NCBI GenBank assembly: GCA_900752115.1 | Contig: CAADUC010000046.1 | Location: 1-19,989, forward strand | Direction: 5' to 3' | Source: Clostridia bacterium | GTDB taxonomy: Bacteria; Bacillota; Clostridia; Oscillospirales; Acutalibacteraceae | DNA length: 19,989 bases | Shown here: positions 7,429-14,079 of the stretch, one piece after another | How positions within the stretch are numbered: the first letter of the stretch is position 1 | Layout: each line of letters begins with the position of its first letter | Program-made: the position numbers and the translations under genes | The notes under the pieces: generated by a model | The model's input: only the letters and a program-made list of their open reading frames with translations | What the model was told of the DNA's origin: nothing | Database searches by the model: none

Positions 7429-8268
7429 CTACAGCGATTGTTTTGCCGCATATTTTTCTTTTAGTTGATGCAGGCGCTCAAGACGGAGGCCGGCTTCGGT
7501 TCCCATGCTTTCGGAGAGAGCGACGATGAGGGCGTCGACGAGGGCAGAGGGGGCTGTCATGGAATGATACTCGTTTGGTTCTCCCCGGCTGACAAAAAGG
7601 TTGATGTCCGCCTGCTCGTCTGCGGGCACATAGGAACGGCCGGAAAAAGAGAGCGTGCGGAATCCCGCTTCTCTGCTGTAATCCAGAATTGTTTGTCCTT
7701 CCCGGGAAAGCTTGGAGAGGCAGAACAGAACGACAAGATCGTCCTGCTGCACCTGTGCCAGTCCTTCCAGAAGCTCCGAGCCGCCAGAGGGGAGGAGTGT
7801 GACCGGAATGCCAAGACGTCTGGCGCGGAAAAAGAGAAGCTGTCCGGGGGAAGCAGAGGCGTTTTTGGCGTGAATCCAGACATGCCGGGCCTTCTGGACA
7901 GCGCGGACAGCCTGTGCAAATTGATCGGAACGAAGCTCCTCGAGCGTTTTTTGCAGAAGGAGCTGCTGGCGGCGCATCCATGCATCGAGCGTAAAGCCGG
8001 TTTCCCGGTTCAGAGTTTCCGCCATCTTGGCGGCGGGACCCGGCCCCGGCGCGCTTTGACGCTTGACAAGCTGACGCAGTTCCCTGTAATCGGCGCACCC
8101 GACATGGCGCACGAAGCGTGAAACGGTCGCATCAGCCAGCTGTAATCGATTGGCCAGCTGGCCGATCGAAAGGAAGAGAAACTCTTCTGTATTTTGAGAG
8201 ATATAGTCCAGAATTCGTGCGTCGGCTTTGGTCAAATGATTGGAGCCGGTGGGAAATTGAAGCTGCAT
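7429..8268 (-). CDS. RpiR/MurR-family transcriptional regulator (HTH + SIS)
   Basis: The product is a 279-residue regulator. An N-terminal RpiR helix-turn-helix (about residues 10-75, with SIGQLANRLQLADATVSRFVRHVG around the recognition helix) is joined to a C-terminal SIS domain (about 120-245, with HAKNASASPGQ, VLFCLSKLSREGQT and SFSGR). The SIS domains of this family bind phosphosugars and switch DNA binding. The start at 8268 has a perfect AGGAGGT site 4-5 nt upstream. It is the last gene of the ECF operon, 39 bp after the PHP gene, and is followed by the terminator at 7325-7368. It is likely the local regulator, and its ligand may be the imported compound or a phosphorylated product made by the PHP enzyme's pathway; that link is inference. 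Confidence 0.93.
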   Translation of the reverse strand: MQLQFPTGSNHLTKADARILDYISQNTEEFLFLSIGQLANRLQLADATVSRFVRHVGCADYRELRQLVKRQSAPGPGPAAKMAETLNRETGFTLDAWMRRQQLLLQKTLEELRSDQFAQAVRAVQKARHVWIHAKNASASPGQLLFFRARRLGIPVTLLPSGGSELLEGLAQVQQDDLVVLFCLSKLSREGQTILDYSREAGFRTLSFSGRSYVPADEQADINLFVSRGEPNEYHSMTAPSALVDALIVALSESMGTEAGLRLERLHQLKEKYAAKQSL

Positions 8269-8307
8269 ATTACCTCCTGTCGCAAAAACGGTCAGCGAGA
8301 AAAGAGG

Positions 8308-9123
8308 TTATGCGCAGCAGGAGGGATTAGAAGACTCCACTCCGGTCAAAAGCTGCACATAGTCTCCTCCGAGAGCGTGAATTTCCTTGAGCGCCCGCTT
8401 GAGCAGGCCGGCGGTTCGTACCTGGAAAGCGGCCTGTTCCGAAACTTCAATCCGATAATTTTTCTCCACGAGCTGTGACCGGAGCGCTTCGATGGTGGAG
8501 AAAGCCTGTGGGAAGACCGTACGGACACATCCATACTGTACGGCCTGATGCGTATCGCTTCCCGCTGCGACAGGTTTCCCGAGCCTGGCTCCCAGCCCTT
8601 CGACGAGCTGTCTGGTGCGGTCAACGTTTTCCGCGATATCCTTGCCGTTGAGATCAAGAAAATCAAATTGGGCGAGCAGTTCTTCCGGCAGTTCGGGAAT
8701 ATGTCCGCCCTGCCGGAAGGGGTGTCCCGCTCCGATGAGAACAGGATATTCCCGAAACAGCTCTGCCAGACGGGCAAAGGGAAGAAAGCTTCCGGGAGTT
8801 TTATAGCGTTCCAGTCTGGCGTTCAGCTCGAGGATGGCTTCCGCGGGACCGATGGAAAGCACATGTCCGCCCTCAGCGATGTCGGTTTCCATGCCCGGGA
8901 AAATGCGCAGTCCGTTTTCCAGGACAAGTGTGTCGCCGTCTCTTACGGCTGTCTGCAGCAGATAGCCGTAAAGCTTGTTAAATTGCAGCGTATTGAAATG
9001 CTCTGTCAGACACAGAGCGTCAAGCCCTGCCGCCTGGGCTTCCCCAAACAGCCAGTCCGTATAGGCGGGGGAAAACGGAAGCTTCTTGGCGAGCTTCCCG
9101 TGCGTATGAAAATCCAGATTCAA
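8308..9123 (-). CDS. PHP-domain phosphoesterase (histidinol-phosphatase-like)
   Basis: The product is a 271-residue metal-dependent PHP enzyme of the kind that hydrolyses small phosphate esters. The metal-binding motifs run in order: DFHTHG (His6, His8), TEHFN (about residue 41), MET in FPGMETD (about 78), GHP (about 128) and GSDTH near residue 188. This is a complete PHP set. The start codon is TTG at 9123: no ATG lies in frame upstream, AGAGGA sits 6 nt before it, and the metal motif starts at residue 4. It lies within the ECF operon, 64 bp after ecfT and 39 bp before rpiR. The order suggests that it acts on the imported ligand or a derivative. A histidine-biosynthesis role is unlikely, because no his genes are near. 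Confidence 0.9.
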   Translation of the reverse strand: MNLDFHTHGKLAKKLPFSPAYTDWLFGEAQAAGLDALCLTEHFNTLQFNKLYGYLLQTAVRDGDTLVLENGLRIFPGMETDIAEGGHVLSIGPAEAILELNARLERYKTPGSFLPFARLAELFREYPVLIGAGHPFRQGGHIPELPEELLAQFDFLDLNGKDIAENVDRTRQLVEGLGARLGKPVAAGSDTHQAVQYGCVRTVFPQAFSTIEALRSQLVEKNYRIEVSEQAAFQVRTAGLLKRALKEIHALGGDYVQLLTGVESSNPSCCA

Positions 9124-9155
9124 TTTTTATCCTCTTTTCTGACAATATCATCATG

Positions 9156-9184
9156 CCCTTAGGGGACAAAGCGGCCGCTAAGGG
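9156..9184 (-). promoter_or_regulatory. Intergenic hairpin between ecfT and the PHP gene
   Basis: CCCTTAG (9156-9162) and CTAAGGG (9178-9184) form perfect 7-bp arms around a 15-nt loop that contains the 8-bp palindrome GCGGCCGC. It sits in the only sizeable gap of the ECF operon. No T-run follows, so it is not a typical terminator; it may stabilise or process the mRNA between the transporter and enzyme parts. Confidence 0.5.
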
Positions 9185-9187
9185 GAA

Positions 9188-10027
9188 TTATAAAAGGGTG
9201 GACACCAGAATGAAAACGGAGATCCAGAGAAAGGAAAGGGAGAGAAATAAAAGGTCGCGGTATTCCATTTTCAGCGTGGAAAGTTTGATTTTCCGGACCT
9301 CCTTGTTGACGGCGGCATACCGGTAGCCCTTCAGCTCGAGAGCTTCCACCGTCGTACGGGAGCGCTTGGCGGTGTTGAGCATCAGCGGATAGAAGGCGTG
9401 AACGATCAGTTGGACCTGATAGCAGAGATAGCGTATTTTTCCTATGAGCGTTTCATGTGCGGGAGGGTTGCCGCGCAGACGGAAGGAGAGCAGAATGCTC
9501 TGGAATTCTTCCATCAGCATCGGAAGAACGCGGTATGCATAGGAGATGGAAAAGGAAAGACGTTCCGGACAGCCGAACCACATCAGGCCGTTTGCAAGAC
9601 GATCCGGATCGAGGCCGGAGAAAACGGTGATGGAGGCAAGGGAGCAGACGGCGATTTTGAGGGTCAGAACCAGCAAAGGAACGGCGGAGGAGGCGTTTCC
9701 TCCGAACAGGAGCGTCACAAGAAAGAGATAGCCTGTCTGAGAGAAAACGCCGACGCCGAAAAGGAACAGGACCAGTCCGGCCACACGGGCCAGACGCGTC
9801 GTGAAAGCGACGAGCAGAAAGCATCCTATTAAAAAATAGGGATCGCTGACAAACCAGGGCACGAATCCCACGAACAGATACCAGACAATCAGGCTTCTGG
9901 GATCAAGAGCCGCGATCACGGTATCGCCGTTTCCGTATGCGTTTTTCAGTACTTGGTTGCGAAGAAACTCAATGGAAAACTTGTCCAGGATGTTTTCAGA
10001 CAGTTTTCTTTTCAGTTTGACTTCCAT
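9188..10027 (-). CDS. ecfT: ECF transporter transmembrane subunit EcfT (CbiQ family)
   Basis: The product is the 279-residue membrane scaffold of an energy-coupling-factor importer. It couples ATP hydrolysis by EcfA to toppling of the substrate-binding S component. Membrane segments fall at about residues 47-80, 83-108, 118-145, 205-225 and 258-278. Two cytoplasmic coupling helices carry the family motif with variations: SFRLRGNP (about residue 182) and ALELKGYRY (about 230), where most relatives have Ala-Arg-Gly/Ser. The ATG at 10027 follows GAAGGAG, which lies in the last codons of ecfA; the two genes are 6 bp apart. It sits in the order S component, EcfA, EcfT, PHP, RpiR, a dedicated (group I) ECF arrangement. 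The assignment is strong; the transported vitamin or other substrate cannot be told from this subunit. Confidence 0.93.
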   Translation of the reverse strand: MEVKLKRKLSENILDKFSIEFLRNQVLKNAYGNGDTVIAALDPRSLIVWYLFVGFVPWFVSDPYFLIGCFLLVAFTTRLARVAGLVLFLFGVGVFSQTGYLFLVTLLFGGNASSAVPLLVLTLKIAVCSLASITVFSGLDPDRLANGLMWFGCPERLSFSISYAYRVLPMLMEEFQSILLSFRLRGNPPAHETLIGKIRYLCYQVQLIVHAFYPLMLNTAKRSRTTVEALELKGYRYAAVNKEVRKIKLSTLKMEYRDLLFLSLSFLWISVFILVSTLL

Positions 10028-10033
10028 ATTTTT

Positions 10034-11728
10034 TTACTCCTTCTCCAAGCAGCGGGTGAATTCCTCGATGGTATAACACAATGCCCTCGGTTCGAGCGAT
10101 TGGGCCATGGAAAAAATTTCGGGAGGCCGGATACCGACGGTTCGCAGAAGCGCGGGATCGGAGAAAATTTCATCCCGGGTTCCGTCCGCCACGGCCTTCC
10201 CCTGATGCAGGACGATTACCCGCTCAGCCCACTCGCAGACAAGCTGCATGTCATGTGTAGCGATCATCGCTGTGACCGCCGCATTCTTCATTCCGGCGAT
10301 TGTCCGCACGATTTCCTTGCGCGTGGCGACGTCAAGATTGGCCGTGGGTTCGTCCAGAAGCAGAATTTCCGGATGCAGCGCAACACCGATGGCCAGGCTG
10401 GCACGGCGCATTTGCCCTCCCGAGAGGAGACGGCCGTCCCGTCCGGCCAGTTCTGTCAATCGGAAACGCTGCAGAAGTTCCCGTGTCCGTTCGGAAAAAT
10501 CGGAGATCCCCCGCGCCTGCATAGCGAAGGCAATGTCGGATTCAATGGAATCCTTGATAAACATTTCCTCGGGATTCTGATAAACGAGAGAGAGGGTGCC
10601 GGACAGCTCCTCAGGCTTTTTCCCCCGCAGGCTTTCCCCATGCAGAAAAAGCTCGCCTGTCTGAGGCTTGACAAGTCCCAGCATCATTTTCATCAGTGTG
10701 GACTTTCCTGCGCCGTTTGAGCCGATGAGGGCAATTTTTTCTCCCCGGCGAATGGTCAGGTTCAGGCCGTCGAATACCGTCCGTTTTTCTCCCGTTACGG
10801 TCGGGTAGGAAGCGGACACGTTCCGAAACTCGAAAACAGACTCCCCGGCAGGACGGTCGGAAGAAGACGGGAGTGCGTGCGGGCGCAAGGAAAAACGTCC
10901 GAAGGCTTGCTTTCCTTCTTCGATCGTGGTAGGGAGAGACTGCGCGGCGTCGAGCCGCCCTTCTTTTTGAAGCTTTCGCGCTGCCATGGTAACCTGAGGA
11001 GGAAAGATACTGCTTGCTTCAAGCTCTTCCACACGACGCAGCGCCTCTCCGGCAGGGAGCTTCCAGGCGGCGGATCCGTCACGCATCAATACGACATGCT
11101 TGCAGTAATCGGCGATGTATTCGGTGTGGTGCTCGATAACAATAATCGTTTTTCCGTACTTTTCGTTGAGTTCCTTCAAAATGTGATAGATGCGGTCGGC
11201 ATGTCCGGGATCGAGCTGTGCGATCGGCTCGTCGAGGATCAGGACCTCCGGACCAAGGGAGACAGCTCCGGCAAGGGCGAGAAGATGTGTCTGACCGCCG
11301 GAGAGCTGCCAGACATAGTCATTTTCTCTTCCCTCAAGACCGCACATGGAAAGCGCCCTGCGTCCCTGCTCCCGGTAATCGGACATGGCGTAATTCAGAC
11401 AGGCGTAGGAAGCGTCATCAAGGACTGTCGGGCGTACAATCTGGTTTTCGAAGTCCTGATATACATATCCAACTCTGCGAGCAAGGCTGCCGACGTCGGC
11501 TTCCCGTGTGTCGATGCCGTCCACACGGACGCTTCCGGAAAATTCTCCTGCAATAAAATGGGGGATCAGGCCGTTGAGCGTCTTGCAGAGCGTTGACTTG
11601 CCGCAGCCGTTGTTTCCCACAATCGCAAGAAAGTCTCCCTTCTCTATCCGGAGGGAGACATTTCTCAGAATCGGTTTGTCTGCCGCAGGGTAAGAGTATG
11701 TCAGATTCTCAATCTCAATGATACTCAT
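10034..11728 (-). CDS. ecfA: Double-domain ECF transporter ATPase (fused EcfA1-EcfA2)
   Basis: The product is a 564-residue protein with two complete ABC ATPase domains in tandem. Domain 1 has Walker A GNNGCGKST (38-46), signature LSGGQ (142-146), Walker B with Glu167, and HH at 200-201. Domain 2 has Walker A GSNGAGKST (336-344), signature LSGGQ (435-439) and Walker B with Glu460. A linker of about 60-70 residues (230-298), partly Ser/Pro-rich, separates them. Both sites look catalytically intact. Such fusions replace the EcfA/EcfA' pair and dock on the coupling helices of EcfT. The ATG at 11728 overlaps the stop of the S-component gene (ATGA), indicating translational coupling. The call is secure. 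Confidence 0.95.
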   Translation of the reverse strand: MSIIEIENLTYSYPAADKPILRNVSLRIEKGDFLAIVGNNGCGKSTLCKTLNGLIPHFIAGEFSGSVRVDGIDTREADVGSLARRVGYVYQDFENQIVRPTVLDDASYACLNYAMSDYREQGRRALSMCGLEGRENDYVWQLSGGQTHLLALAGAVSLGPEVLILDEPIAQLDPGHADRIYHILKELNEKYGKTIIVIEHHTEYIADYCKHVVLMRDGSAAWKLPAGEALRRVEELEASSIFPPQVTMAARKLQKEGRLDAAQSLPTTIEEGKQAFGRFSLRPHALPSSSDRPAGESVFEFRNVSASYPTVTGEKRTVFDGLNLTIRRGEKIALIGSNGAGKSTLMKMMLGLVKPQTGELFLHGESLRGKKPEELSGTLSLVYQNPEEMFIKDSIESDIAFAMQARGISDFSERTRELLQRFRLTELAGRDGRLLSGGQMRRASLAIGVALHPEILLLDEPTANLDVATRKEIVRTIAGMKNAAVTAMIATHDMQLVCEWAERVIVLHQGKAVADGTRDEIFSDPALLRTVGIRPPEIFSMAQSLEPRALCYTIEEFTRCLEKE

Positions 11729-12576
11729 GCCTGACGCCCGCCTGCCCTGTCAAACCGAAGTTTGAGAACGGTAATCACAGCCACGGCTGCCGCCGCCGCG
11801 ACGACAAGGCCAACCGCCAGAGCGGTTCCGCTTTCCGCCCACTCCGCTTCCCATTCGATCAGAGGGGTGCCGCTGCTGGCCAGAAGCTCCGAGCCTGCCG
11901 CTGCGGCAAAGCCGACGATGGCTCCCAGTGCAATTTTCCAACTGAAGGCGCCCAGACCGGTCTCGGGACGGCGGGGCTGCATGCCGAGCAGAGGCTCAAT
12001 CTTTCCATACAGTCTGGGAACAAGGAAGAGCGTGGGAAGCATGCAGAACAGGATGCCGGAGAAGAGCAGGTCGTTGAGGAAGGCGAAGCCTTCGGTGAAG
12101 AAAACGCTTTCGGGAAGGCCGGCCACTGCCTCGAAATCCTCTACGGCAAACTGTACTTTCATGATGTCGACAAGCATTCCCATGAACAGCTGCAGCGCTG
12201 TACCGGTGATAGCGGCAATGCCGACCATCTTACGGTTGGAAGGGTCGCGCACCATGCGTCCTGCGACATAAACGCCGATTGTAACCGTCAGGAATTTTTC
12301 CAGTTCGCCGAGGCCGCCAAACTGGCCCAGCATAATCTCGCTGAACACCAGCTCCCCGGTGGCAGCGCCGAGCGCGGCGGAAAGGGGGTCAAACAAAATG
12401 GCGAGTGTCAGCGGGATAAAGAGAAAATATTCGACGGAGAATTCTACAAGACCGACCTGAAATTTGGGGATTAACTCTGTGAAAAGAGTTGCGAGGCCGT
12501 AGAGTGTCATGGAGAGTACGAATACCATGAGCTTCTGAGACTGCGCTGCCGTTTGGCGTTTGGTGAGTTCCATCAT
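11725..12576 (-). CDS. Putative ECF transporter S component (substrate-binding membrane protein)
   Basis: The product is a 283-residue membrane protein with about seven hydrophobic segments (residues 17-35, 44-66, 68-85, 93-112, 124-145, 170-196 and 214-230) and a further C-terminal one at about 250-275. No specific S-family (RibU, ThiT, BioY and others) is recognised. The call rests on topology and on translational overlap with the EcfA double ATPase in front of EcfT. It is longer than the usual 170-200 residues of S components because of the Ala-rich C-terminal extension. The ATG at 12576 was chosen because AGGAGG ends 6 nt before it; a longer in-frame version adds 29 basic, non-hydrophobic residues without a ribosome site. 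The next Met at 12573 is also possible. Confidence 0.75.
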   Translation of the reverse strand: MMELTKRQTAAQSQKLMVFVLSMTLYGLATLFTELIPKFQVGLVEFSVEYFLFIPLTLAILFDPLSAALGAATGELVFSEIMLGQFGGLGELEKFLTVTIGVYVAGRMVRDPSNRKMVGIAAITGTALQLFMGMLVDIMKVQFAVEDFEAVAGLPESVFFTEGFAFLNDLLFSGILFCMLPTLFLVPRLYGKIEPLLGMQPRRPETGLGAFSWKIALGAIVGFAAAAGSELLASSGTPLIEWEAEWAESGTALAVGLVVAAAAAVAVITVLKLRFDRAGGRQA

Positions 12577-12588
12577 TTCCATCCTCCT

Positions 12589-12602
12589 GAAACGATTGTT
12601 TC
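12589..12602 (-). promoter_or_regulatory. Inverted repeat next to the ECF operon ribosome site
   Basis: GAAAC-AATC-GTTTC (minus-strand reading) lies directly upstream of the AGGAGG at 12583-12588. It is downstream of the probable -10 element, so it is in the leader. A bound regulator, possibly the RpiR protein of the same operon, could block here. The arms are only 5 bp, so chance is a real alternative. Confidence 0.4.
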
Positions 12603-12630
12603 CTTTTTCTTGCGATCGCTTACAGGTACT

Positions 12631-12659
12631 ATTGTAGCGAATCTTTTGTAAAGGATCGA
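12631..12659 (-). promoter_or_regulatory. Candidate promoter of the ECF operon (weak -35)
   Basis: On the minus strand the -10 hexamer TACAAT (12631-12636) matches consensus in 5 of 6 positions. A 17-bp spacer leads back to TCGATC (12654-12659), only 3 of 6. The weak -35 may mean an activator is needed, or that the true promoter lies elsewhere in this A+T-rich gap. Confidence 0.4.
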
Positions 12660-12747
12660 CCAAGGGGATGTAAACCTGTGTAAAAAAGAAACTATATTTT
12701 CGTAAGAAAGAAAATGAAATTCTTTTTTCAGAGAACAGAGGATGCTT

Positions 12748-12776
12748 TCGGAATCGGTACTTTATCGATATTCCGA
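12748..12776. repeat. Intergenic inverted repeat between the C39-like gene and the ECF operon
   Basis: TCGGAAT (12748-12754) and ATTCCGA (12770-12776) are perfect 7-bp arms. The 260-bp gap it lies in (12577-12836) otherwise holds only the ECF promoter candidate and A+T-rich DNA. The hairpin lies about 60 bp past the C39-like gene's stop. It has no T-run on the minus side, so it is at best a weak terminator. Confidence 0.4.
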
Positions 12777-12836
12777 CATGAGGACATCAGAGGCAGGCTC
12801 GGACTTTTTGTGAGATTTCTTTTTTGGCGCCTTGTT

Positions 12837-13907
12837 TTATCCTGCCGCTGCATCATCCGGAAGGAGCGCGACACATTGGCTGCCCATCGTCCGATATCTT
12901 TCCTCTGCCGTTTCCACGGGATAGCGGACCAGGCCGTTTGACTCATTGGGATCATAAAAAAGATAGCATTCCGCGTCGCGTCCAACCAGAACCATGCAGT
13001 GCTGGTTTACAGGATACAGATACGTTTCCGTATGATCGTAAGACTGCCATTGATACATTTCCGTCGTCTCTTCCATATCAATGGTTACCCAGACGGCGGC
13101 GGGCTGCCTTTGGGTCAGAACGACTTCCTGAAATATCTCTTCAAGGGAAAGCCCCGTTAAATTGACGGCCTGCCATTCCGATCCCTCGGTGCAGCTTTGG
13201 AGGGCTTTTTCGATCACAGGGGCAAAGCAGCCCCATCCGCCGGTTTCGCTGAACGGATCCCCTGCATATGCTTCAGTGGGATCGGGGCCGTACCGGCATC
13301 CCCATTCCAGATAGACCGGTTCCATCGGAAGCGCTTCCTGCACAAAAGCTTCGGGCGAAAGAGAAAACCCGCAGTTCTGGAGCAGCATATCGGCGCAGAC
13401 AGCTTCGCAGCCGTTGGGAAGAATGTTTTCCTGGCTCAAATAGGGCACATCGTGCAGCAGAAAGCGGAAATCCTCATCAGAGAGTCCCAGATAATCGCGG
13501 ATGATGAGAATGGCGTCCGGCCCCACGGCGGAATAACAGTATTGAAACAGTTCATTCTGATCCGCGGAGGAAGAGAACTCATTCAAAGAGTCCCAGAAAA
13601 AAGAGGAAGCTTCTGTGTCCAGAAGCATTTCGCCATACCAATCGGATTCCTCCTTGGCAGAAGCGCCTTCCCGAAATTGTGACAGAAAATAGGCGCTTGA
13701 AAAGGGAATGTTTTTGGAAAACTGGTTGGAGTGCAAACGGGGGAGGAGCCAGACGGCAGTGAGGACGGCGGTCAGAAGGATCAGCGCAAAGAAGAGACAA
13801 AGAGCAAGCCGAAAAGAGCGGCGCCGGACATGTGTGGTGGTGCTGTTGTTTTCCGAGCAATGTGGCGGAATGAAGTTGGTAGTTTTCCGGTAGTGGCGGC
13901 CCGTCAT
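12837..13907 (-). CDS. Membrane-anchored C39-like cysteine peptidase
   Basis: The product is a 356-residue protein with a papain-like C39-type fold. Residues 1-30 are cytoplasmic and basic, 34-56 form one membrane helix, and the rest is extracellular. The peptidase region runs from about 151 to 345. It begins with LHDVPYLSQE (oxyanion Gln159), carries the nucleophile Cys167 in PNGCEAVC, and ends with His303 in NQHCMVLVG and Asp319 in FYDPNESNG. It is the stand-alone type, not fused to an ABC exporter. The ATG at 13907 follows AGGAGG by 8 nt; an alternative ATG at 13928 (seven extra residues) also has an AGGAGA site. It has its own promoter at 13974-14002. The target may be surface proteins or peptides. 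The substrate is unknown and a non-proteolytic role is possible. Confidence 0.88.
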   Translation of the reverse strand: MTGRHYRKTTNFIPPHCSENNSTTTHVRRRSFRLALCLFFALILLTAVLTAVWLLPRLHSNQFSKNIPFSSAYFLSQFREGASAKEESDWYGEMLLDTEASSFFWDSLNEFSSSADQNELFQYCYSAVGPDAILIIRDYLGLSDEDFRFLLHDVPYLSQENILPNGCEAVCADMLLQNCGFSLSPEAFVQEALPMEPVYLEWGCRYGPDPTEAYAGDPFSETGGWGCFAPVIEKALQSCTEGSEWQAVNLTGLSLEEIFQEVVLTQRQPAAVWVTIDMEETTEMYQWQSYDHTETYLYPVNQHCMVLVGRDAECYLFYDPNESNGLVRYPVETAEERYRTMGSQCVALLPDDAAAG

Positions 13908-13973
13908 GTTGCGTTCCTCCTTTTGCATCTGTTTCTCTCCTGTCTGCTCCATTTGCCGGCAGGTATGTTTCTT

Positions 13974-14002
13974 ATTAAAAGAAAAACGTGGCAGTCTGTA
14001 AA
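13974..14002 (-). promoter_or_regulatory. Promoter of the C39-like peptidase gene
   Basis: On the minus strand, TTTACA (13997-14002) and TTTAAT (13974-13979) each match the sigma-A consensus in 5 of 6 positions, with a 17-bp spacer. Transcription should begin near 13967, about 60 nt before the start codon. The -35 is embedded in a TGTAA-N5-TTACA inverted repeat. Confidence 0.7.
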
Positions 14003-14011
14003 ATGGTTACA
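13997..14011. promoter_or_regulatory. TGTAA-N5-TTACA inverted repeat over the -35 of the C39-like gene
   Basis: TGTAA (13997-14001) and TTACA (14007-14011) are perfect arms around AATGG. The repeat overlaps the -35 hexamer, so a protein bound here would likely repress. Similar TGTAAC/GTTACA boxes lie upstream of the lipoprotein promoter at 16075-16102. Confidence 0.45.
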
Positions 14012-14036
14012 AAAATTATTAGAAGAGTGGTGAAAA

Positions 14037-14077
14037 AAACACCAACCGATGAGATCCTCCCTCGTCGGTTGGTGTTT
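14037..14077 (-). terminator. Intrinsic terminator of the A+T-rich PHP gene
   Basis: A 17-bp stem (14037-14053 with 14061-14077, one T/G wobble) with a 7-nt loop is followed on the minus strand by a run of seven T residues. It lies directly after the stop at 14080, so it ends the PHP gene transcript before the C39-like promoter. Confidence 0.92.
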
Positions 14078-14079
14078 TA

